Source: Bacteriovorax sp. UBA1852 (GTDB lineage Bacteria > Bdellovibrionota > Bacteriovoracia > Bacteriovoracales > Bacteriovoracaceae). From it: a stretch of 8,324 nucleotides of DNA. The stretch is taken from assembly GCA_002338505.1 (NCBI GenBank), contig DDIK01000041.1, forward strand, positions 1-8,324, given 5' to 3'. Made by a program: the position numbers and the translations under genes. Positions 1 through 4,416 of the stretch are shown piece after piece; the first letter of the stretch is position 1, and each line of letters opens with the position of its first letter. Under the pieces are notes generated by a model. That model was not told the DNA's origin. It did not search any database and was given only the letters and a program-made list of their open reading frames with translations.

Positions 1-276
1 TTAGCAAATTCAAAGAATCCAGATTTCTTTGAGAATCTTTTAGAATTGGGTTGGCTTAAGTATCGTGAAAGGGACTTTGCTACAGCGCGAGAGTTGTATC
101 TGAGAGCCGCTAATATTAATCCTAGTAGTCCTCTGCTCGCAAAAAGGCTGGGTGATGTGTTTAAGGAAATTGGCCAGAGTTCTCTTGCAGTAGAGCAGTA
201 CGAAAAGTATTTGAGATTAAGTCCAAGTGCAGCCGATAGAAGACTAATTGAGTCAATGATAAAGCAACTTCAATAA
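1..276 (+). CDS. TPR-repeat protein, C-terminal fragment
   Basis: The reading frame is open from the first base and ends at TAA 274-276, leaving the last 91 residues of a longer protein. A TTG at 46 could be mistaken for a start, but coding clearly continues upstream of it and there is no ribosome binding site, so the gene is treated as cut by the window edge. Two tetratricopeptide units are visible: one runs from about residue 14 to 42 (LGWLKYRERDFATARELYL, then the ANINP turn), the second from about residue 45 to 76 (LGDVFKEIG, AVEQYEKYLRLSP). TPRs are protein-protein interaction scaffolds and say nothing about the pathway. No signal peptide can be judged because the N-terminus is missing. 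The -35 element of the tRNA-Ser promoter begins only five bases after its stop codon. Confidence 0.85.
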   Translation, partial: LANSKNPDFFENLLELGWLKYRERDFATARELYLRAANINPSSPLLAKRLGDVFKEIGQSSLAVEQYEKYLRLSPSAADRRLIESMIKQLQ

Positions 277-280
277 GTAG

Positions 281-309
281 TTGACATTAAGCTCGGATAG
301 ATTTAAAAC
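281..309 (+). promoter_or_regulatory. Promoter of the tRNA-Ser pair
   Basis: A perfect -35 hexamer TTGACA (281-286) is followed after exactly 17 bp by TAAAAC (304-309), a 4/6 match to the -10 consensus. Transcription would start near 316, giving a leader of about 15 nt before the first tRNA at 332. The layout closely matches the tRNA-Arg promoter in this window (TTGACA, 17 bp, TATAAA; 21-22 bp from -10 to the tRNA), which strengthens both calls. The region just after the -10 is AT-rich, not the GC-rich discriminator typical of stringently controlled stable-RNA promoters in enterobacteria. Confidence 0.7.
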
Positions 310-331
310 TCTAAAGCATTAATTTCTTTGC

Positions 332-417
332 GGAGGATTGGCTGAGTGGTCGAAAGCGGCGGTTTTGAAAACCGTTGAGCGCAAGCTCCGCAGGTTCGAA
401 TCCTGTGTCCTCCGCCA
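332..417 (+). tRNA. tRNA-Ser (anticodon UGA)
   Basis: This folds as a class II cloverleaf: acceptor arms GGAGGAT (332-338) and GTCCTCC (407-413) with one G-U pair, T-loop TTCGAAT, discriminator G414, and an encoded CCA at 415-417. The anticodon stem GCGGT/ACCGT encloses the loop TTTGAAA, giving anticodon UGA, which reads UCA and probably other UCN serine codons. The long variable arm is a four-base-pair stem GAGC/GCTC capped by a GCAA (GNRA) tetraloop, the diagnostic feature of tRNA-Ser. It is first in a tandem pair with the GCU isoacceptor 14 nt downstream, probably on one transcript from the promoter at 281-309. Confidence 0.96.
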
Positions 418-431
418 TTTTCAATTAACTC

Positions 432-519
432 GGAGAAGTGGGAGAGTGGCCGAATCCAGCACCTTGCTAAGGTGTCGTACCTTCGGGTACCGCGAGTTCG
501 AATCTCGCCTTCTCCGCCA
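432..519 (+). tRNA. tRNA-Ser (anticodon GCU)
   Basis: This class II cloverleaf has a perfect 7-bp acceptor stem, GGAGAAG (432-438) with CTTCTCC (509-515), discriminator G516 and encoded CCA at 517-519. Anticodon stem GCACC/GGTGT encloses TTGCTAA, giving anticodon GCU, which decodes AGC/AGU. The variable arm is a five-base-pair stem GTACC/GGTAC closed by a UUCG tetraloop. U36 and A37 are present, so by known rules this tRNA should carry t6A37, further cyclised to ct6A by TcdA, whose gene lies at 4417-5178. It has no promoter of its own in the 14-nt gap and is presumably processed from the tandem transcript. The following bases (TTTTCTTTAA) are T-rich, but no separate terminator hairpin is seen. 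Confidence 0.96.
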
Positions 520-585
520 TTTTCTTTAATTGCCTCAAAATCTAGTCAAATCAACTTTTTATTTCTAATTTTCCAAATAAGTCTT

Positions 586-591
586 TAGAAT
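586..591 (+). promoter_or_regulatory. Candidate -10 element, possibly of a leaderless mRNA
   Basis: TAGAAT at 586-591 is a 5/6 match to the -10 consensus and sits so that transcription would begin at about 598-599, on the ATG of the downstream lipoprotein gene. That gene has no recognisable Shine-Dalgarno sequence. The -35 region is weak: TTCTAA at 563-568 with 17-bp spacing matches only 3/6. The call is therefore tentative. Confidence 0.35.
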
Positions 592-598
592 ACCTATT

Positions 599-949
599 AT
601 GCAATATTTATTTTTAATTCTCCTAGTGGGATGCTCAATTAACGTTAAGAAGAAATGCGGTGAAGCAAATTGGCTTGCTGTTGGTGAATATGATGGCCGT
701 GCGGGAAATGATCGTGCAGTTGTCAAAACTTATCAAAAAGAGTGTCATGATGTTGGTATTGATGTCGATACAGTTATGTATTTAAGAGGCTATGAAAGAG
801 GGATTCGCATGTTCTGTACTTATGAGACTGGCTATGAGTTAGGTCTTGAGGGAAAGAGAGTTAACGTAAAGTGCCCGAAGAAATTTGAGAAGGGATTTTA
901 TCGCGGCTACAACTCTGGAAAGCAGCTTTATCAAACAAGAAATTACTAA
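599..949 (+). CDS. DUF2799-like small lipoprotein
   Basis: A 116-aa predicted lipoprotein of unknown function. A short hydrophobic leader ends in lipobox LVGC, with Cys12 as the lipidation site. The mature part has the layout I associate with DUF2799: NWLAVGEYDGRAG near residues 24-36, spaced cysteines (20, 49, 73, 92), and three Tyr/Gly units, YLRGYERG (61-68), YETGYELG (75-82) and FEKGFYRGYNSG (96-107). The family assignment is by eye. Two things are odd: the signal peptide n-region (MQY) has no Lys or Arg, and no Shine-Dalgarno precedes the ATG. In-frame sequence upstream reaches a TAA at 578-580 with no other ATG, GTG or TTG, so 599 is the best start, possibly leaderless. It is followed ten bases later by the next exported-protein gene, suggesting an operon to 1905. 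Confidence 0.8.
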   Translation: MQYLFLILLVGCSINVKKKCGEANWLAVGEYDGRAGNDRAVVKTYQKECHDVGIDVDTVMYLRGYERGIRMFCTYETGYELGLEGKRVNVKCPKKFEKGFYRGYNSGKQLYQTRNY

Positions 950-952
950 GGA
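948..952 (+). promoter_or_regulatory. Shine-Dalgarno site deciding the start at 960
   Basis: AAGGA at 948-952 overlaps the stop codon of the preceding lipoprotein gene. It lies 7 nt from the ATG at 960 but only 1 nt from the ATG at 954, so 960 is the better-spaced start for the next gene. Confidence 0.6.
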
Positions 953-959
953 TATGAAA

Positions 960-1256
960 ATGGGAAAGTTACTTATTACATCTCTTTTATTTTTAACTGT
1001 TTCTGCGGAACCATCTAAAGCAGAGCTTATGAAGAAGATTAGTGAATTGCAGGAAAAAATGGCTGCACAGTCTGAAACTTCAGGCTCTAAGGGATTAAAA
1101 GTTAATGATCTGTCAGGTAAGAAAGCCGCTAGCGGTACCGTTTCTGGTCAAAAGATCTCACCAGAGCAAATGACCGAAATTCAAAATCAATTAAAGAGTT
1201 ATAAAAAGCAAAGAGAAGAACAACAAAAGTATCTTGATGAGTTAATGAATGAATAG
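960..1256 (+). CDS. Small exported protein, predicted helical, unknown function
   Basis: A 98-aa protein of no family I recognise. MGKLLITSLLFLTVSA is a clear signal peptide with a probable signal peptidase I cut after VSA (residue 16) or after the later SKA. The mature protein has two charged, probably helical segments: ELMKKISELQEKMAAQ near the N-terminus and a Gln/Lys/Glu-rich stretch at the C-terminus (from SPEQMTEIQNQLKS onward). They are separated by a Ser/Gly/Lys-rich linker, so it may be a coiled-coil or extended periplasmic protein. The frame is open further upstream (an ATG at 885), but that would overlap the lipoprotein gene by 65 bases and bury the signal peptide. The ATG at 954 is possible; 960 has the better Shine-Dalgarno spacing. 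Its last 8 bases overlap the next gene, implying translational coupling with it. Confidence 0.75.
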   Translation: MGKLLITSLLFLTVSAEPSKAELMKKISELQEKMAAQSETSGSKGLKVNDLSGKKAASGTVSGQKISPEQMTEIQNQLKSYKKQREEQQKYLDELMNE

Positions 1257-1905
1257 AGTAAAATTTCTTATTGTTTTCTTTTTTTTTACTCTTGTTCAAG
1301 CCAGTGGCTTTGAAGTTGGTTCAGGCTCCAAGTATAAGATGACGATGCAAGAGGGGCCCTCTGCAGATGTAAGCATCTATATAACAGAAAATAAGTTTGG
1401 CTCACTTGGTGTGGAGTACTTTATTTCCGCAGGTGTTCTAATGCCTGTGCAAATGTGGCAACAGTTTATTTTAGGGATGGAGCCTGGTTCTCCTATTTTA
1501 GTTAAGGCAGGTTATGTAAAAGTTCCAGAGTTAAAGAAGCCTGAAAAGTTAACTTCAGCATACTTGAATGTAAATAACGGTGTCAGGGTAGATGATTTTT
1601 TGTTTTCAGACCCTAAGCAACTGGAGAAGTTCAGGGTAGGGCAAGAAAAGGTTGAGGTGCCTGCTGGCTCAGTTATGGCAATTCACTATAGAAAAAAGCG
1701 TGCTGGGCAGATCGTTGATTTCTGGATAAGTGATTCAGCAAAACCTATCGCTCTTATAAAGCTCACATCAAAAGGTAAAAAAGCTACTCATAATTATACA
1801 CTTGAACTAATGGAACTCTTAAAGAATGTTAAAAGAACGATTGATCCAAAAGATTCTGTTCCATTAACTGAAAAGGGGAAGAGTTATCTTCCAAAGCCTT
1901 TATAA
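1249..1905 (+). CDS. Exported hypothetical protein, possibly DUF3108/LolA-like
   Basis: A 218-aa protein with a signal peptide made of an almost pure Phe/Leu/Val core and a likely cut after VQA (residue 18). The mature part is rich in predicted beta strands. The segment around residues 135-175 (VEVPAGSVMAIHY, then VDFWISDSAKPIALIKLTSKG) resembles the pattern 'paGt...W.s....Pl.l.k..s.G' of DUF3108/LolA-like periplasmic proteins that bind hydrophobic ligands. This is a weak, by-eye resemblance and the function is unknown. The ATG lies inside the last codons of the upstream gene (8-nt overlap), with no separate strong Shine-Dalgarno, so expression is probably coupled. The signal-peptide codons contain a run of nine T (1279-1287). 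The stop codon is shared palindromically with the opposing gene at 1900. Confidence 0.75.
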   Translation: MNRVKFLIVFFFFTLVQASGFEVGSGSKYKMTMQEGPSADVSIYITENKFGSLGVEYFISAGVLMPVQMWQQFILGMEPGSPILVKAGYVKVPELKKPEKLTSAYLNVNNGVRVDDFLFSDPKQLEKFRVGQEKVEVPAGSVMAIHYRKKRAGQIVDFWISDSAKPIALIKLTSKGKKATHNYTLELMELLKNVKRTIDPKDSVPLTEKGKSYLPKPL

Positions 1906-2223
1906 GAGATGTTCAATTTCTTTTAGGTCAACTGCGTTGGAGCAATCATTTTTTACGTCGAGCTTGGCTGTTTTATAGTCCATGGCTTCGCTTTCGCAAT
2001 ATCCATAGTTGTGACCGTCTTTAAAGTCACAAAAGCTTGTCGTCTCAATTTCTATACATTTTACTTCACACAGATTCTTCGTTGTCTTTACAGTGAAGCA
2101 TCCCGTTGAGAATTCTGAGTAAGTCTGGCACTGGGCATGAGTAAGACAAGGGACTCTGTAAGCTTTTGAGGCAAAAGTTGAACAGGATAATAGGATAAAG
2201 ATAGTTGCAGATATCTTCTTCAT
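1900..2223 (-). CDS. Small cysteine-rich exported protein
   Basis: A 107-aa protein on the minus strand that I do not recognise. The start at 2223 (MKKISATIF) is chosen because GGAGA at 2233-2229 lies 5 nt upstream; the in-frame ATG at 2235 overlaps that Shine-Dalgarno and would add charged residues before the signal peptide. The leader ends either in a lipobox-like LLSC (Cys14, lipoprotein) or at a signal peptidase I site near FASKA (residues 17-21). Beyond residue 20 there are eight cysteines (26, 32, 42, 52, 56, 65, 76, 94), an even number consistent with four disulfides in the periplasm or outside the cell. It is transcribed away from the histidine kinase gene and converges on the exported-protein group with no intergenic space. 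Confidence 0.75.
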   Translation of the reverse strand: MKKISATIFILLSCSTFASKAYRVPCLTHAQCQTYSEFSTGCFTVKTTKNLCEVKCIEIETTSFCDFKDGHNYGYCESEAMDYKTAKLDVKNDCSNAVDLKEIEHLL

Positions 2224-2228
2224 TTCAA

Positions 2229-2233
2229 TCTCC
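2229..2233 (-). promoter_or_regulatory. Shine-Dalgarno site deciding the minus-strand start
   Basis: GGAGA, 5 nt before the ATG at 2223-2221. The 15-base block GGAGATTGAAATGAA is identical to the initiation region of the lipoprotein gene at 5246, which supports choosing 2223 over the ATG at 2235. Confidence 0.7.
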
Positions 2234-2241
2234 ATATTAAA

Positions 2242-2271
2242 ATTATATGGTTGTTTTTCGGCTTTTCTTAA
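2242..2271 (-). promoter_or_regulatory. Promoter of the cysteine-rich protein gene
   Basis: On the minus strand a perfect -10 TATAAT (2247-2242) is preceded after 18 bp by TTAAGA (2271-2266), a 4/6 match to the -35 consensus. Transcription would start at about 2235, giving a short leader containing the GGAGA site. One arm of the inverted repeat described separately lies in the spacer between -35 and -10, where a bound protein would be expected to affect transcription. Confidence 0.6.
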
Positions 2272-2305
2272 CAGATATTTAATTTATAGGCTCAATAGCC
2301 GAAAA
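2255..2305. repeat. Inverted repeat TTTTCGGC / GCCGAAAA in a divergent promoter region
   Basis: TTTTCGGC (2255-2262) and its exact complement GCCGAAAA (2298-2305) are separated by 35 bp between the cysteine-rich gene and the kinase gene. The centre-to-centre distance is 43 bp, about four helical turns. A smaller hairpin GGCT-CAAT-AGCC (2289-2300) overlaps the right arm. It could be an operator for a dimeric regulator or a looped RNA structure. It does not look like a terminator, because neither stem is followed by a T-run in the proper place. Confidence 0.5.
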
Positions 2306-2332
2306 GAATAGAAATTAAAAAAGTGGAAATTA

Positions 2333-3859
2333 ATGCTTAAGGATAAATCACTATCTTTTAAAACAATCGTAATCACGTGGGCCGTGACAAGTTTCTTCAC
2401 GCTTGTTTTTACTTCGATACAAATTTATTTTGAATATGTGGATGAGAAAGAACATCTCTTAGATACATTTGAAATTGTTGAAGACCTCTACGTTCCACCA
2501 CTTTCTCAAAGTTTGTGGATAATGAATAAAAATATAATTGTTACTCAGGCGGATGGGCTTATTGGATATCCTTATGTTTCTTATGTGAAGATCGAAGATG
2601 ATATTAAGGTTTATTATGAACAAGGTATTAAAGATCATAAGAATAAAGTTTTTCCATTAACTTTCAATGATACTAAAATTGGTCTTTTAACGATAGGCCT
2701 TGATACGAAATTTCTTGAAAAGAAGTTCTTTAAAAGAGTTATGATTACGGTTCTTATTCAAGGTTTTAAAACCATTGTTGTTTGTATCATTCTCTTTTTT
2801 GCATATGAGTATATTGTCGCAAAGAGTTTACGTAAGGTTAGTCTTTATCTTGAAACTCATCCAGACTTAGCGACCTCCGGTAAGCGAATTCCCTATGAAA
2901 CAGATCGAGAAGATGAACTGGGAGTCCTTGTTAAAAATTTGAATAGATTTATTGATTATATCTTTGGGCTCAATAAAGCTTTGAAAGAATTAAATGATGA
3001 TCTCGAGGATAAAGTAAGCGCTAGAACAGACCTGCTGATAAAGAAGAATAAGCAATTGGTAAATGTTATTGAGGATTTAGAAAATGCTCATTCTCAACTG
3101 GCGACAAGTGAGAAGTTGGCGTCACTAGGTAAAATGACTGCAGGTATTGCTCATGAAATTAAGAATCCTATTTACATCATTGTAAATTCAGTTTCTCTCT
3201 TGGCCGAGCTTATCGATGAGCTTGTTGAGGGAATTCCTGAGGATGCTAAAAAGAATATGGACCTTTCTCTAAATGAAGAGATCAAGGATTTATGTAAGCG
3301 TTCGGAGCAGTCTTGTAATCGAGTGAGTAATATTATTAACAATATGCTTTCTTTAAGCCGCGGGACAGAGATTAATAGAGTTTCAAAGAATCTTTCGCAT
3401 CTCTTAGATAATTCTGTAAACTTCGCCATTGATGCTTTTCGATCAAAGAATAATTTTCAAGCAAGAGTGGAAAAAACTCTTGAGGAAGTCGGTGAGCTAG
3501 ACGTGTATTCTTCTGAATTGACGAGAGTTTTTATCAATATTATTGATAACTCCCTCTACTCACTGATGAAAAAAGCTGAAGAAGATAAGGACTATAAGCC
3601 TGTTCTCCGTGTATCACTTTCTAAAGATGAGAAGAGAATCTTGATAGAGATTGAAGATAATGGTTTAGGTATCAGTGAAGAGAACCTCAAGAATATTTTT
3701 AATCCATTTTTTACGACGAAACCGTCTGGAGAGGGTACTGGCTTGGGAATGTCGATGGCCTATGATATAATCAAAAAACATGGTGGATCGATTGATCTTA
3801 ATACTAAGGAAGGAGAGGGAGTAAAGACTATCATCAATCTCCCTTTAGAAAGTACTTAA
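2333..3859 (+). CDS. Membrane sensor histidine kinase
   Basis: A 508-aa two-component sensor kinase of the inner membrane. TM1 is about residues 10-32, a periplasmic sensor region of about 100 residues follows (33-135), and TM2 is about 136-160. The sensor region has SQSLWIMN (58-65) and YPYVSYVKI (79-87), a pattern I recall from small periplasmic sensor domains of other proteobacterial kinases; its ligand is unknown. A poorly conserved HAMP-like linker and a long coiled coil (about 215-260) lead to the kinase core. The H-box is LASLGKMTAGIAHEIKNPI with phospho-acceptor His274. The N-box is NIIDNSLYSL (Asn406), G1 is EDNGLGIS, the F-box is NPFFTTK and G2 is GEGTGLGMSM, all intact, so it should be active. 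The ATG at 2333 has only a weak GTGGA site. A receiver gene starts 14 nt after its stop and is presumably the cognate partner. Confidence 0.93.
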   Translation: MLKDKSLSFKTIVITWAVTSFFTLVFTSIQIYFEYVDEKEHLLDTFEIVEDLYVPPLSQSLWIMNKNIIVTQADGLIGYPYVSYVKIEDDIKVYYEQGIKDHKNKVFPLTFNDTKIGLLTIGLDTKFLEKKFFKRVMITVLIQGFKTIVVCIILFFAYEYIVAKSLRKVSLYLETHPDLATSGKRIPYETDREDELGVLVKNLNRFIDYIFGLNKALKELNDDLEDKVSARTDLLIKKNKQLVNVIEDLENAHSQLATSEKLASLGKMTAGIAHEIKNPIYIIVNSVSLLAELIDELVEGIPEDAKKNMDLSLNEEIKDLCKRSEQSCNRVSNIINNMLSLSRGTEINRVSKNLSHLLDNSVNFAIDAFRSKNNFQARVEKTLEEVGELDVYSSELTRVFINIIDNSLYSLMKKAEEDKDYKPVLRVSLSKDEKRILIEIEDNGLGISEENLKNIFNPFFTTKPSGEGTGLGMSMAYDIIKKHGGSIDLNTKEGEGVKTIINLPLEST

Positions 3860-3873
3860 GGACTAAAGTCATA

Positions 3874-4275
3874 ATGAAAGTCAAATTGATATTTATTGAT
3901 GATGAAGTTGATATTCTCAATATTGTTCGCTTGAAAATGCGAAAAATAAATAAACTTGAGAATGTAGAAATTATTTTGCTTGAATCAGCAAGAGAATTTC
4001 ATGAATTCATTAAAGAGGATGACTCTGACGTTGTCTCCATTATTTCAGACATAAATATGCCTGATAATGATGTGCTTGATAGACTTCAAGAGCATAGCTC
4101 AAAATATAGATTTGTTTTGAGTTACTTGTGCTCAGCTTATGATTCCTCTGGCTTTGAAGAAATGATGGAGAGATATAATATTGAATTCTTCTTTAAGAAA
4201 CCTCTTAATATTGATGATCTTAAAAAAAAGCTTTTGCAAGATTTGGTGGAGCGCGGTATTCGCATTCAAGATTGA
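3874..4275 (+). CDS. Single-domain response regulator (receiver only)
   Basis: A 133-aa protein consisting of one CheY-like receiver domain with no output domain. The acidic pair is Asp9-Asp10 (FIDDE), the phospho-acceptor is Asp59 (SDINMPDND), the switch hydroxyl residue is Ser87, and the conserved Lys-Pro is Lys109-Pro110 (FFFKKP), so it should accept phosphate. The usual Gly in MPxxDG is replaced (MPDNDVLDRL), and Ser occupies the common Thr position. It sits 14 nt after the kinase stop, with AAGGA at 3858-3862 as its probable, rather distant, Shine-Dalgarno. It is very likely the kinase's partner. With no DNA-binding or enzymatic domain it must act by binding another protein or as a phosphorelay intermediate. 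Its stop codon overlaps the -35 of the tRNA-Arg promoter. Confidence 0.9.
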   Translation: MKVKLIFIDDEVDILNIVRLKMRKINKLENVEIILLESAREFHEFIKEDDSDVVSIISDINMPDNDVLDRLQEHSSKYRFVLSYLCSAYDSSGFEEMMERYNIEFFFKKPLNIDDLKKKLLQDLVERGIRIQD

Positions 4276-4300
4276 CATATCTTGGCATAACCAATATAAA
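4272..4300 (+). promoter_or_regulatory. Promoter of tRNA-Arg and probably tcdA
   Basis: A perfect TTGACA (4272-4277), overlapping the stop codon of the receiver gene, is followed after exactly 17 bp by TATAAA (4295-4300), a 5/6 match to the -10. The predicted start is near 4307, about 15 nt before the tRNA. It is the strongest-looking promoter in the window and has the same geometry as the tRNA-Ser promoter. Confidence 0.8.
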
Positions 4301-4321
4301 TCTTAGGTAATACATCTTTGT

Positions 4322-4398
4322 GCACTCGTAGCTCAGCTGGATAGAGCGTTTGACTACGGATCAAAAGGCCGAGGGTTCGAATCCTTCCGAGTGCGCCA
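4322..4398 (+). tRNA. tRNA-Arg (anticodon ACG)
   Basis: A regular class I cloverleaf with acceptor GCACTCG (4322-4328) perfectly paired to CGAGTGC (4388-4394), discriminator G4395 and encoded CCA at 4396-4398. The anticodon stem TTTGA/TCAAA encloses CTACGGA, giving anticodon ACG; A34 is normally deaminated to inosine by TadA so that it reads CGU, CGC and CGA. Position 37 is G, so this tRNA is not a substrate of the t6A/ct6A pathway encoded next door. The tcdA start codon lies 18 nt after the CCA with no obvious promoter between, so the two may share a transcript. Confidence 0.97.
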
Positions 4399-4416
4399 TA
4401 TATACGACAAAAGTAT

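Noticed and set aside
46..48. TTG start for the TPR protein
   Set aside because: The frame is open from base 1 with TPR-like sequence upstream, so the gene continues beyond the window.
338..529. A 63-codon open frame across the tRNA pair
   Set aside because: It lies over two well-formed tRNA-Ser genes; the apparent protein is simply translated tRNA sequence.
520..535. T-rich sequence after tRNA-Ser(GCU) as an intrinsic terminator
   Set aside because: The T-run is interrupted and no separate GC-rich hairpin precedes it besides the tRNA acceptor/T-arm itself; not enough to call.
885..959. Upstream ATG at 885 as start of the small helical exported protein
   Set aside because: It would overlap the preceding lipoprotein gene by 65 bases, has no ribosome binding site and would bury a clear signal peptide; the start at 960 (or 954) is better.
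2289..2300. GGCT-CAAT-AGCC hairpin as a transcription terminator
   Set aside because: Only four base pairs, not followed by a T-run, and placed between divergent genes where no terminator is needed.
3172..3429. Minus-strand open frame inside the histidine kinase
   Set aside because: It lies wholly antisense to the well-conserved kinase core, has no recognisable domain, and is a shadow.
4282..4310. Alternative tRNA-Arg promoter starting at TTGGCA (4282)
   Set aside because: With 17-bp spacing the -10 would be AGGTAA, a poor match; the TTGACA/TATAAA pair at 4272-4300 is far better.
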